This document shows positions 1 to 8,310 of a stretch of DNA of 64,000 nucleotides, piece by piece. Location: assembly GCA_964648045.1 (NCBI GenBank), contig CAZYNU010000002.1, positions 8,808-72,807 of the forward strand, read 5' to 3'. Source of the DNA: JAGOUB01 sp964648045. GTDB lineage: Bacteria; Patescibacteriota; Gracilibacteria; Peribacterales; Peribacteraceae. How positions within the stretch are numbered: the stretch's first letter is position 1; the number at the start of each line of letters is the position of its first letter. Under the pieces are notes generated by a model that was not told where the DNA came from, searched no databases, and saw only the letters and a list, made by a program, of their open reading frames with translations. The translations under genes and the position numbers were made by a program.

Positions 1-371
1 ATATCGGGCGGGATGGAGAGGTAGGTCAGGCGAACGGCGGCCTTATTGCCTTCGAGATCGGCAAGCTGGGCAGCCAGCGCTTGGAAGTCGTCGGCGCTGT
101 CGTACTGGCCCGTACGGTAGTGGACATGACTCAGGAACTCTTCGAGCAGCGTGGCATTCACCTCTTCCAAATCAGCCTTCACCGCATCGCCCACAAGCGT
201 ACGGAAAGCGCCTTGGTCCATGGCCGTGCGGGCGTAGCCCACGATGTTAAACGCGGCGGGCAGGCGCTTCTTAAGGAAGAGGACGTAGAGCGCCGGATAG
301 ATCTTGATCTTCGCCAGGTGCCCGGAGGCACCGAAGATGACGAGGGAGAAGGGGCGGGTGGCGGTGAGCAT
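1..371 (-). CDS. zwf: Glucose-6-phosphate 1-dehydrogenase, N-terminal part (cut by window edge)
   Basis: This is the first 123 residues of a glucose-6-phosphate dehydrogenase, which oxidises glucose 6-phosphate to 6-phosphogluconolactone with NAD(P)+ as the entry step of the oxidative pentose phosphate pathway. The N-terminal Rossmann motif reads VIFGASGHLAKIKIYPALY. Further on, HVHYRTGQYDS and RLTYLSIPPD match the family's conserved segments. The start at 371 is supported by a -10 box TATACT (379-384, minus strand) 7 nt upstream, which predicts a leaderless mRNA. The usual GASGDLA motif has His in place of Asp here. The gene continues beyond position 1. Family identity is strong although only about a quarter of the protein is visible. 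Confidence 0.9.
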   Translation of the reverse strand, partial: MLTATRPFSLVIFGASGHLAKIKIYPALYVLFLKKRLPAAFNIVGYARTAMDQGAFRTLVGDAVKADLEEVNATLLEEFLSHVHYRTGQYDSADDFQALAAQLADLEGNKAAVRLTYLSIPPD

Positions 372-406
372 TGGGGAAAGTATAGTCCTTACTTGATCTT
401 GGGTTT

Positions 407-605
407 CCACTTTCTTTGACGCAAAGAAAGTGGAGAAAGAAACAGCCGCTGGCGTGGCGTTGCCTACGCGGAATGGCTCGCAAAGCGGGCGGCGCGAGCT
501 CGGCCCGAGCCCTTCCTTCAGAAGCGCGGGCCTCAAACAGGCGCGCCGCCATGATTCGCTTTGCTTCACCAACCGCGTGACGGCACCGCCACGAGGCGGC
601 AACCC
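407..605. repeat. Multi-palindrome, REP-like intergenic element
   Basis: This gene-free stretch lies between divergent zwf and the sunset-domain gene. It begins with a perfect 12-bp inverted repeat with a 3-nt loop (407-433, CCACTTTCTTTG / CAAAGAAAGTGG). It continues with smaller GC-rich palindromes, including GCTCGG-C-CCGAGC and CCGCC-ACGA-GGCGG. It cannot be a terminator for either neighbour because both genes start here and point away. I infer a dispersed non-coding element; copies elsewhere in the genome would settle it. The zwf promoter lies at its left edge. Confidence 0.45.
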
Positions 606-666
606 TGCGTAGGATTGAGCCGACCGTGCGCCGGGGTCGAGTATTCAGAACATGCTAGGATAGGCC

Positions 667-951
667 ATGCGCCTCCTCTCGCTTCTCACTGTTCTCGTTA
701 TCCTCAGCCCGTCGACCGCGCTCGCAGCCAAGAGCAGCTCGTCCGCCAAGTCGTCGTCCTCCAGTAGCAAGAGCTGCCTGATCAAGGGCAACATCTCCAC
801 CGACAAGAAGAAAGAGAAGATCTACCACGTCGAAGGCTGCGCGTCATACAAGGCCACGATCATCGATGCGGCCAAGGGCGAGCGCTGGTTCTGCACTGAG
901 AAGGAGGCGAAGGACGCGGGCTGGCGCAAGGCGCTGAACTGCCCGAAGTGA
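667..951 (+). CDS. Secreted sunset-domain small protein
   Basis: A 94-residue exported protein. It has a signal peptide (about residues 1-20, ending ALAA), a serine-rich linker (KSSSSAKSSSSSSK) and a compact C-terminal module. The module contains IKGNIS, IYHVEGCASY, GERWFCTEKEA and AGWRKALNC, which I recognise as the short 'sunset' domain often attached to secreted nucleases. Three cysteines in the module could form a disulfide or metal site. The function of the isolated domain is unknown. A TAGGAT box ends 5 nt before the ATG. The stop abuts the convergent stop of the next gene, and both lie inside a perfect 16-bp palindrome (944-959). Confidence 0.72.
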   Translation: MRLLSLLTVLVILSPSTALAAKSSSSAKSSSSSSKSCLIKGNISTDKKKEKIYHVEGCASYKATIIDAAKGERWFCTEKEAKDAGWRKALNCPK

Positions 952-3513
952 TCACTTCGCAACGCTGATCAATGTTCCCGGGTAGTAGTAGCCCAGGATC
1001 TGCTCGGCGGTCTTGCCCTCGTTGGCCTGGCCCTCGGCGCCGCAGCCGCTCATGCCCACGCCGTGGCCGCGGAGCGTCATACCGGCGCACCAGGGATCGT
1101 CTTTGGACGAGAACACTTCGGCGTGCGGAAAATTTGACCAACCAACCTCAGCGGGAGCGCGCGTGCGACCGTCGTTACTGGAGAAGTACGGCGCCTTAAT
1201 GATGGACCCGTCGACCGTGAGTACTTCGTTCGCCGTGGAATTCACGGCTTTGACCCAGCGCGGGTGGTTTTCCTCGAATGTGACGCCAGCATAGGCCTGG
1301 AATTCGGCCGGGCTGTCGCTGCCGTCGTAGGGCATGCCGGGGAACTTCCGATTGTCGGGACTGAGGTAGAAAGCGGCGTAGGTGCGGGCGGCAATGGCAA
1401 AGGCACGCTGTTTCTCATACGGCTCAGTATCGGGCTGTTCGCTGACGCCGCGCATATAGTCTTCAAACGGCAACTCATTGATGACGACCAACGTATTATC
1501 GACGACACGGCATTCGATCACGCCGCGGTACTTGCGGTTGCCAATATCGGTTGTCTTCCCCGTGCCTGGCGCCAAACGCACCACAGCCGCCGACGCGACC
1601 GTCTGCTGCCCCTGCATGACGGTGCAGGCGCCGTTATCGCGCGCGAGCAGCAGCGAGGCCGTGGACGATACCGAGGACGAGCCGACTGTCGTGCCCGAGG
1701 GCACGGTAACGGCCGCAGTATCGCCACCACTCACGCCCGTCAGTCGAACGCGAATGGACGCGCTCGGCAGCGTGACGTTCGATGATGTTGCAGAAGACGA
1801 AGCACGCGATGACGCACTGCGCGAAGAGGAGGAACGTGATGAACTGACGCTGGATGACGAGCGCGGGCGAGACGAAGAAGAGGACGTTCGAATAGACGAG
1901 GATGATGAACGGCTGCGAACAGACGATGATGATGCCGGCACGCGGCCGGGTGGCAGCGGCATGCGGCGACCTTCAGTGAGAAGCGTGAGCGTGAGGTCGC
2001 CGATCGTCAGTCGCGTCGTACCGGTTTCGGCCGGGAACTGAATCTCGAATGTGACGGGAATACTCTGGCCCGCCAAGACGCGCTCGGGCAGAAGGGCTTT
2101 GCGGCTTAGTCGCTGGCGGTCGTCGCCCTTGGCCAACCATAAGCCAATGCCGTTGTCGGTACGCGACACATCACCGACCGAAGTGCCGGCCTGGAGCGTT
2201 TTTTCGGCGCCATAGGTGAGCGTCACGAGCGCGCGCATACCCGGGCGACCCGTCAGCGTCGTAGACGCATACGTGTAAAATCCAGTCTTGGCACGACTGG
2301 CAGACGACGCCGAAGCAGAGGACGTCTCAGCCGGCAGGCCTCGATTGCGCAGACGCTCCTGACGGCGCTGTTCCGCCTGGTCGACATGCGGCTTGTTCGA
2401 CACATCCGGCCAAGCCGGGAACGTGACAGCCTTGTCGGTCTGCCCACTCTTCACATTCGCGCGCACTTGATCGAGCACGCCGTACATGGAGAAGCCAGGG
2501 CAATCCGTCGCGAGCAAATCACGATGGCCAACCACCGTCGGCATGCTCTCGCCGTGGTACGTCACCGATTCGGACAGATCGACGTCGTAGGTATCGGCCA
2601 GTAAGACCAACAGCTTTTGCAATGCCTTCACCTGGGCCTGCGTGGGACGCTCCTCATCGAAGTTTCCCATGAGCGAAATGCCGACAGTGCCCACGTTGTG
2701 GCAATAGACGTGGCCGCCCACCACCAATTTGCCTCCAGCCCTCCCCTCGTACACCTGGCCCGTCTCGTCGACGATGTAGTGGTAGCCAACGTCGCCCCAG
2801 CCTCGATTGACGGCGTGGAACTGATACAAGGCGCGCATGCGTTCGATACCGGTGCGACCGTCGCCGCTTACGAGACCGGCTGTGTGATGCACCACGAAGA
2901 GTTTGACCTTCGGCGAATACTGCCACGGCCAACGCAGCGTGTCGCCATCGGCATTCGTACGGGTAGTGGAGGAGATCTTAAACTCGTTAGGGTAATTGGT
3001 CTGGTCGGCCAAACAATCTTTCTCACGCTGCGAGCCGCCGCCGTTATCGCCCACGTCCGACACGGAATCGGCGGCGGGAGCCGTGCTTGGACGAGCCGCG
3101 GTGGTAGCCAGCGATTCGTCTGCCGCCCATTGGGCACGGGTCAGGATGAACGGTGACGAGACGTTATTGAGGGCAGCCAATCGAATGGTCGGCGGCGCGG
3201 AGGAGAGAACGATGGGATGCACGACCGGCGCCGCTCCCGCAATACGCCACTCCACGCGCGTCACTCCGCGTGGGAACATGACCAAATTACTCTCCACCAG
3301 AGTTGGATCTTGCTCGTTCTCGATCGCCAAGTCGCTCCAGATACCCCGAGAGCCATCGGGCAGCACAGGACGAACGGCAACGGCGCGAGTATCCGGTTGA
3401 AAAGCGACGGACACAGCGTCGATACCGGCCGGGAAATCTTGGACGGTTTGATGGGGGATGGCGGCGGAGAGAAGCGCGACCGCGGCGCAGGTGAGGCACG
3501 TCAGCATGGGCAA
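952..3513 (-). CDS. Secreted PGRP-type amidase / SpoIID-LytB fusion
   Basis: An 853-residue exported cell-wall protein. After a signal peptide (about 1-20) and a beta-rich region comes an N-acetylmuramoyl-L-alanine amidase (PGRP/amidase_2) domain at about 125-350. It shows RAQWAAD, FVVHHTAG and GHRDLLATDCPG, which supply the His/His/Cys zinc ligands. A poly-serine linker at about 530-590 leads to a SpoIID/LytB domain at about 640-850, with ELPFEDYMRGVSEQ, AIAARTYAAFY and GHGVGMSGCGAEGQA. SpoIID is a lytic transglycosylase in endospore formers. Here, without sporulation genes in view, the fusion probably removes stem peptides and cleaves denuded glycan. The start is a TTG 6 nt after TAGACT; an ATG two codons later (3507) is the alternative. 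Confidence 0.88.
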   Translation of the reverse strand: MPMLTCLTCAAVALLSAAIPHQTVQDFPAGIDAVSVAFQPDTRAVAVRPVLPDGSRGIWSDLAIENEQDPTLVESNLVMFPRGVTRVEWRIAGAAPVVHPIVLSSAPPTIRLAALNNVSSPFILTRAQWAADESLATTAARPSTAPAADSVSDVGDNGGGSQREKDCLADQTNYPNEFKISSTTRTNADGDTLRWPWQYSPKVKLFVVHHTAGLVSGDGRTGIERMRALYQFHAVNRGWGDVGYHYIVDETGQVYEGRAGGKLVVGGHVYCHNVGTVGISLMGNFDEERPTQAQVKALQKLLVLLADTYDVDLSESVTYHGESMPTVVGHRDLLATDCPGFSMYGVLDQVRANVKSGQTDKAVTFPAWPDVSNKPHVDQAEQRRQERLRNRGLPAETSSASASSASRAKTGFYTYASTTLTGRPGMRALVTLTYGAEKTLQAGTSVGDVSRTDNGIGLWLAKGDDRQRLSRKALLPERVLAGQSIPVTFEIQFPAETGTTRLTIGDLTLTLLTEGRRMPLPPGRVPASSSSVRSRSSSSSIRTSSSSSRPRSSSSVSSSRSSSSRSASSRASSSATSSNVTLPSASIRVRLTGVSGGDTAAVTVPSGTTVGSSSVSSTASLLLARDNGACTVMQGQQTVASAAVVRLAPGTGKTTDIGNRKYRGVIECRVVDNTLVVINELPFEDYMRGVSEQPDTEPYEKQRAFAIAARTYAAFYLSPDNRKFPGMPYDGSDSPAEFQAYAGVTFEENHPRWVKAVNSTANEVLTVDGSIIKAPYFSSNDGRTRAPAEVGWSNFPHAEVFSSKDDPWCAGMTLRGHGVGMSGCGAEGQANEGKTAEQILGYYYPGTLISVAK

Positions 3514-3680
3514 GGTCGGAGTCTAGCAGCCGAAACCCCGAACCAAGAGAAAAAAACCCGGATCGTCGTATGGACCAGAACGCGGGTACCAAGCGCGTCA
3601 ACAGGCTACGATCCGGGCTTCGGTGATAATGTAATGCAAAATACTTGCAATTACAAAGTATTTTCATACTATACGCGTCC

Positions 3681-4631
3681 ATGGTCATCGGATTCCTCGG
3701 CAAAGGCGGCAGCGGCAAGAGCACCCTCGCGGCGCTCTGCGCGCTGCTATGGGCCGAAACCAATCGGCCAGCGCTGGTGATCGATGCCGACCTCAACCAG
3801 ACCTTGGGCGATCTGCTGGCCCTGCCCAATACAGCGCCGACGCTCCATGAGCGGCTGCCGACGTTGAAGCAGCGCGTCCGGGGCACGAACGCCCGACTGG
3901 GAGGCGATACGCCCATCATCAAAACCACGCCGCCCGGATGCGGCTCCGGGTTGGTCGTCGGATTGGATGATCCGCTCTTCGCCGAAGCCGACCGACGGGA
4001 ATCGCTCCGCCTGCTGCGAGCGGGTGCGGTGGACGAGGATGACGTGGGCGTGCGCTGCTACCACGGCAAGACCGGTTCGGTGGAACTCCTGCTCAATCAC
4101 CTAGTGTTGCGTGGTGACGAGCGAGCGTTCGTCGATATGACCGCCGGCGCCGACATGTTGGCCTCGGGACTCTTCACGCGCTTCGACCTGACGGTGTTCG
4201 CTGTGGAGCCGACGCGCCAATCGTTGGCTGTCTGGCGGCAATATCGCGAACACGCCGACGCCTTCGGTCTGCCGCGCGTGGTCGTGGGCAACAAAGTGGA
4301 GACCGACGCCGACGCCGCCTTTTTGCGCCGCGAACTCGGCGAGCCGTTCATCGCTTTTCCCCATGTGCCGGCCCTGAAGGACAGCGAACGCGACGGCGGC
4401 CTGAATGTGGCCGTGCTGCCCAGCGAAGCGCGCGGCGCAGTGGAGGCCATTCTGCGCCGGACGGTGCGTCGTGACGGTGCACGCTTCACGCGGCTGGCAC
4501 ACGAGTTCCACCGCCGAAACGCCCTCTCGTGGGCGAACGCCGCCCACGGGCATGACTTAGCGAATCAGATTGACCCCTCGTTCGACTGGGACGAGGCCGT
4601 TCTCAGCCTTGAGGAGACGACCGTCTCCTGA
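3681..4631 (+). CDS. ParA/CooC/ArsA-type P-loop ATPase
   Basis: A 316-residue cytosolic ATPase of the SIMIBI class. The deviant Walker A motif GFLGKGGSGKST sits at residues 4-15, followed by VIDADLNQTLG (Walker A') and the Walker B-like FVDMTAGADM. Asn-Lys in VVGNKVETD resembles the base-recognition region of CooC/MinD proteins. The sequence is closest in style to CooC-like maturation ATPases (carbon-monoxide dehydrogenase nickel insertion), but no such enzyme is encoded nearby, so the partner is unknown. I chose ATG 3681 rather than an ATG 36 nt upstream because the P-loop follows directly and a TACTAT box ends 8 nt before it. Confidence 0.7.
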   Translation: MVIGFLGKGGSGKSTLAALCALLWAETNRPALVIDADLNQTLGDLLALPNTAPTLHERLPTLKQRVRGTNARLGGDTPIIKTTPPGCGSGLVVGLDDPLFAEADRRESLRLLRAGAVDEDDVGVRCYHGKTGSVELLLNHLVLRGDERAFVDMTAGADMLASGLFTRFDLTVFAVEPTRQSLAVWRQYREHADAFGLPRVVVGNKVETDADAAFLRRELGEPFIAFPHVPALKDSERDGGLNVAVLPSEARGAVEAILRRTVRRDGARFTRLAHEFHRRNALSWANAAHGHDLANQIDPSFDWDEAVLSLEETTVS

Positions 4632-4694
4632 CGGCTGCGCATGGTGCGTGGCAATTGTCCGATGTTTCTCATCACCGACCGAAGGAGTTTTCCA

Positions 4695-5333
4695 ATGTCG
4701 ATCCCGACCGTGGCGCAACGCGCCGTCGCCGTCTACCCCGACCTCGCGTCCGCAAACAACGACCAACTGCTGCCGTTCTTCGACCGTCAGGGCCCGCTCA
4801 CGACCGATCTGCCGCTGGCAATCCAGTTCCTCGACCAGCTCGCCGCGGAGGCCGAGCGCTCGCCGTTCCAACTGAAGAAGTGCCTCCACGCCAAGCCCGA
4901 GGCGCTCGGGCAGGTCAGCCGCATCTTCACCGACGCCCTCTGGCTGGCCGTCGCCCCGCAGTACCCGACCGTGGAGATGGCGTTCCTGCACTGCGAGCAC
5001 ATCATCGCCGTGGCCCGTACGAGCGGCCCGCTGGTCATCCCCGCCGTCACGCTGGAGCAACTCGAGGCCGACCTGCCGCTCGGCATGGCCGCCCTCAAGC
5101 GCCAGCTCGAGCAGCAGCTGCCGGAACTGACTCTCCCGCCCCACAGCCCCGAAGGGAAGGAGTTCCGGCGCCTGTTCACCGCCGACGCCCGTCCCGTTCT
5201 GGAGGCGCACTTCGGCGCCGCCCTCACGTTCTACAACTGCTGCAAGGGGCAGGCCGACACCGGCACGCCGCCGATCAAGCGCGCGATCTCGCTGGCAGAG
5301 CAACTGCTGAGCCAGATCACGCCCGACTGCTGA
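4695..5333 (+). CDS. Unknown 212-residue soluble protein
   Basis: I do not recognise this protein. It is predicted to be mainly alpha-helical and soluble, with no signal peptide or membrane segment and four scattered cysteines. The start is fixed by a Shine-Dalgarno GAAGGAG 9 nt before the ATG, unlike the leaderless neighbours. It ends in its own strong terminator (5365-5396). It therefore forms a solitary transcription unit between the ATPase and a convergent glycosyltransferase. No clear -35/-10 pair is visible in the 63 nt upstream. Confidence 0.75.
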   Translation: MSIPTVAQRAVAVYPDLASANNDQLLPFFDRQGPLTTDLPLAIQFLDQLAAEAERSPFQLKKCLHAKPEALGQVSRIFTDALWLAVAPQYPTVEMAFLHCEHIIAVARTSGPLVIPAVTLEQLEADLPLGMAALKRQLEQQLPELTLPPHSPEGKEFRRLFTADARPVLEAHFGAALTFYNCCKGQADTGTPPIKRAISLAEQLLSQITPDC

Positions 5334-5364
5334 TCAACTTCTTCGCTCGCTGAAACATCTCTCC

Positions 5365-5396
5365 GACCCGTCACCATGTGTGGCGGGTCATTTTTT
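5365..5396 (+). terminator. Rho-independent terminator
   Basis: A 10-bp stem GACCCGTCAC / GTGGCGGGTC (one G-U pair) with a short loop is followed by ATTTTTT. It terminates the 212-residue gene. Its T-tract overlaps the last codons (His-Lys-Lys-stop) of the convergent glycosyltransferase. Confidence 0.9.
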
Positions 5397-6494
5397 GTGC
5401 GTGAGCAGCCGTTCGTAGGCCTCGACCATCGGTTGGAGTCCGAAGCGCGCCAGGGCTGTCTGACGGGCATTATCACAGAGGCGCAGGCGCAACTCTTCGT
5501 CATCGCGCAGGCGGACGAGCGCGGCACGCAGGGCGGCCGCATTACCAGCCGGAACAATGAGCGCATCGAGACCGTCGCGCAGCTCGCCGGCGATGCCGCA
5601 GGCGTCGGTCACGATCACCGCGCGACCGGCGGCCATCGCTTCGGCGGCCACCAAACCAAACGGATCGTGGTCGCGCGAGGGGAGCACGAGTACGTCGCGC
5701 TCGCGCAGGAACTCGGCCGTGTCGAGCGGCGGCGTCAGTAGCGCCACGTCGGTGCCGCGAGCGCGGGCGGCAGCCATAACGGCACGCACCTCCGCCTCAT
5801 CGCGACCCGTACCGACAATCGTCAGGAACATCTCCGTGAGACCGGCAACCGCTTCTACCAAGAGGTCCACACCCTTGTCGCGCGTCAGACGGGCAATGCA
5901 ACCAACCTGCAGTGGACCCGTGCGGGCGGGGGGCAGCGGAATCACGGCGAAACGATCGATATCGATGCCATTGCCGATGGAGACGGTGTGGTCGGCGGGC
6001 CAGCCCATCTGCACGTACAGGCGACGACTCAGCTCGGAGACGGCGACGGTCGTGGCCAGCGGCGCCAGGCGACGCAAGCGCGGACGCCAAGGATTCATCT
6101 TCAGCCAGCGCCCCAGGCGGTCGTGCTCGATCCACAACACACGGACGCCGCGGGCAGCGAGAGGTTTTGTGAGTAGTAACTTCTCACTCAGACTGAGCAT
6201 GCAGACGACATCGGGTTGAGGCAGATCGGCCAAAGCCTGTTCGAGCGCGGCCTGCATGCGTCGCTGCCGCCAACCGAAACTGGCGGCCAAGGTGGCGCTC
6301 ACGGGCGGCGCACCGATAGTCAGTTCCAGCGCGGCAAAACCAGCCTCACGAACCAGATTGAGTAAAACCGGACAGCTGCCCAAGAAAAAAACGTCGTGAC
6401 CGCGGGCACGGAGGCCTTCCATGAGCGCAAGCGTCTGGATCTCGGCGCCGCCGAGCGCGCTCTCGAGTGGGAAGCGGGTGAAGAGAATCCTCAT
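5388..6494 (-). CDS. GT4-family glycosyltransferase
   Basis: A 368-residue GT-B glycosyltransferase. The N-terminal domain begins MRILFTRFPLESALGGAEIQ, typical of GT4 acceptor domains. The C-terminal donor domain has IGNGIDIDRF, VGCIARLTRDKGVDLL and the E-x7-E type motif DPFGLVAAEAMAAGRAVI. It probably transfers a sugar from a nucleotide sugar to a lipid- or surface-glycan precursor on the cytosolic face. The start at ATG 6494 is chosen because the family's first strand begins there and a TACGCT box ends 8 nt upstream. The receiver-domain gene lies immediately upstream on the same strand. The substrate cannot be read from sequence. Confidence 0.88.
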   Translation of the reverse strand: MRILFTRFPLESALGGAEIQTLALMEGLRARGHDVFFLGSCPVLLNLVREAGFAALELTIGAPPVSATLAASFGWRQRRMQAALEQALADLPQPDVVCMLSLSEKLLLTKPLAARGVRVLWIEHDRLGRWLKMNPWRPRLRRLAPLATTVAVSELSRRLYVQMGWPADHTVSIGNGIDIDRFAVIPLPPARTGPLQVGCIARLTRDKGVDLLVEAVAGLTEMFLTIVGTGRDEAEVRAVMAAARARGTDVALLTPPLDTAEFLRERDVLVLPSRDHDPFGLVAAEAMAAGRAVIVTDACGIAGELRDGLDALIVPAGNAAALRAALVRLRDDEELRLRLCDNARQTALARFGLQPMVEAYERLLTHKK

Positions 6495-6513
6495 CGAGGT
6501 TGAGCGTAGCACG

Positions 6514-6891
6514 TCAGGCACGCTCCGCCTGCCACTCTGTGAGTAGATCGGCCAAACGGGTCTCGGCGCCGGGCAGGCTGCTACACACTACCGCGTCGGC
6601 ACCGGCAGACCGGGCTTCGTTGGCATTGGCGTGATTATCCGCTGAACTCACGAGCGCGATCTTCGCGTGTGGAAACGCGGTGCGCACCGCCCGAATCACA
6701 ACGGGGCCGTTGAGCGCCGGAATGTAGTAGTCGACAAAAGCGGCGGCGAGGTCGGGCAGTTTAGGCAGTAATGCTATCGCCTCAGCAGTGGTCACCGCCT
6801 CGTGCACCTCGCCCCTCCAAGATTCTGTCGCCACAGCACGAAGCATGGCGCGCTTCTCCGACGAGTCATCGACAATCAGAAGTGCCGGCAC
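6514..6891 (-). CDS. Single-domain response-regulator receiver, atypical
   Basis: A 125-residue stand-alone CheY-like receiver domain without output domain. Acidic residues D8-D9 (LLIVDDSS), the phospho-acceptor D54 (AAFVDYYIPALNG) and the Ser in ALVSSADN are present. The invariant Lys of the C-terminal region is missing: GADAVVCSSLPG stands where a K-P dipeptide is expected. Phosphotransfer may therefore be altered or absent. The start is a GTG 6 nt after TACGAT; longer upstream reading gives low-complexity sequence. No histidine kinase is encoded in the window. It is followed 19 nt later by the GT4 gene, which has its own -10 box. Confidence 0.82.
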   Translation of the reverse strand: MPALLIVDDSSEKRAMLRAVATESWRGEVHEAVTTAEAIALLPKLPDLAAAFVDYYIPALNGPVVIRAVRTAFPHAKIALVSSADNHANANEARSAGADAVVCSSLPGAETRLADLLTEWQAERA

Positions 6892-6968
6892 GCGCCGATC
6901 GTACCAGAACAGAGAATGGCAGCGCGCGCGATTCCGACCAGCGACCAACCTGCTTACACTCAAACGGC

Positions 6969-8282
6969 GTGCCCTCCCTCGCACCCGCCCAAGACCGCGA
7001 TTCTGCCGCTGATCCACGCTGGTGGTCGGCGCGTTGGTTGATGGTCGCCGCAGTGATCGTGGGCGTACTTCTTCGCTTGGCCTACGTAGCGACGACACCG
7101 TTCAACTTGCGCAATTACGACGTGGGCGGACACCTGCAGTATTTGAGCTACATGAGTACGGAGTGGCGTGTGCCCGAGGCGACGCTGGGCTGGGAAATGC
7201 ACCAACCTCCGCTCTATTACGCCGCCGCTGCAGTTTGGACAATGCTGCAACCAGGCTCTGATTGGATGCGCGAATTGCAAGGATTGGCATTCATTTGCTC
7301 GTTGGCCACCTTGCTCATCGGCGCTTGGATTGGCACGGAGCTCTTTCCGCGTCGGCACCAGGCCTGGCTGACCGGACTCTTCACGCTCGGTCTCGCCGTA
7401 TTCCCCGGGCTTATCCTGCTGTCGTCGCGCGTGAATAACGACGTGCTCTACGCCCCACTGTGTTTCGCGGCCTTCGGCCTGTTGCTTTGGTGGTGGCGGG
7501 CGCCCAAGCGCCGCCGCTGGGTGGCCCTCTGCCTCGTTCTCACCGCCGCGCTGCTCACCAAATCGAACGGACTCCTACTCATTGGTGCGACTGCCCTCTG
7601 CCTGGTGGCGAATCGACGAGTGACGCTGCAGGAATGCCTGAAGCAACTGTTCGTAGGCATGGCCATCATCGGCATTGGCGCCGGCTGGTACCACGCACTG
7701 CGGCATGAGCAGCGCTTTGGCGTACAGTTCTTTGTCGAGTCCAGTGCCAACACGTCTCCCCTCAGTCGCGGCCTGTTCGTGGGTAATCAACTGAGTGACT
7801 ACGTCACCCTGCCTCTCGTTCAAACCATCGAACAGCCGTACGTCAGTCCATGGAAAGACACCACTTTCCGGCGAAACTTTTGGTCGTACGCCTATCGCTC
7901 GGCCTACTTGGGCGAGTTTCACTTTGGCGATACGTTGCGAGGCCTCTCGCGGGGCATTCTTCTTTCTGGCTATGGAGTGATGGTGCTCTCGACGGTGGGC
8001 CTGGCGTTCTTATTGCACAAGCGGGAGAGCGCGCTCTTTCCTTTGGCAGCCGTGCTGTGTCTGCAGTTTGCCGGTTTGATGGGCTATCGCCTGCTGAATC
8101 CCTTCGCTTGTAACCAGGATTTCCGCTTTATCGTGGTGGCAACTGCCCCGCTGCTCGGGCTGGCCATCGTTGGCCTGGAGCAGTTGCCGAGCACGGCCCG
8201 CAAACCAGCGTTGGCCGTCTACTTGCTGCATGCGACCCTCTGCGCGGCACTCATTGCTGGCATCGTGGCGCTCGGCATCTAA
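6969..8282 (+). CDS. Multi-spanning membrane glycosyltransferase (GT39/PMT-like)
   Basis: A 437-residue integral membrane protein with roughly ten hydrophobic segments. The first extracytoplasmic loop has NYDVGGHLQYL, an acidic motif of the kind found in dolichyl-phosphate-mannose/undecaprenyl-phosphate-sugar dependent transferases (GT-C fold). HQPPLYYAAAAVW follows before the next helices, the other hallmark of these enzymes. It probably moves a lipid-linked sugar onto a lipid, glycan or protein outside the membrane. The start is GTG 6969, 8 nt after TACACT. It is divergent from the receiver gene and 28 nt upstream of ftsW. The GT-C fold is well supported; donor and acceptor are unknown. Confidence 0.75.
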   Translation: MPSLAPAQDRDSAADPRWWSARWLMVAAVIVGVLLRLAYVATTPFNLRNYDVGGHLQYLSYMSTEWRVPEATLGWEMHQPPLYYAAAAVWTMLQPGSDWMRELQGLAFICSLATLLIGAWIGTELFPRRHQAWLTGLFTLGLAVFPGLILLSSRVNNDVLYAPLCFAAFGLLLWWWRAPKRRRWVALCLVLTAALLTKSNGLLLIGATALCLVANRRVTLQECLKQLFVGMAIIGIGAGWYHALRHEQRFGVQFFVESSANTSPLSRGLFVGNQLSDYVTLPLVQTIEQPYVSPWKDTTFRRNFWSYAYRSAYLGEFHFGDTLRGLSRGILLSGYGVMVLSTVGLAFLLHKRESALFPLAAVLCLQFAGLMGYRLLNPFACNQDFRFIVVATAPLLGLAIVGLEQLPSTARKPALAVYLLHATLCAALIAGIVALGI

Positions 8283-8310
8283 ACGCAACGGTGTGCTACC
8301 ATGCCGCTCG

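Noticed and set aside
271..612. Short frames across the palindrome-rich gap between zwf and the sunset-domain gene.
   Set aside because: Composition is low-complexity Arg/Ala/Pro, no start signals are present and one overlaps zwf out of frame. The region is better explained as a repeat element.
1264..2041. Long plus-strand frames opposite the amidase/SpoIID gene, one rich in Asp/Glu/Arg.
   Set aside because: They are the complement of the poly-serine linker and neighbouring codons of a well-supported gene.
3681..4631. Chromosome-partition ParA.
   Set aside because: No ParB gene or parS-like repeats were seen nearby and the sequence is closer to CooC-type ATPases. I left it as a general P-loop ATPase.
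6514..8282. Two-component system formed by the receiver and neighbouring genes.
   Set aside because: No histidine kinase motif is present. The divergent membrane protein is a GT-C type transferase.
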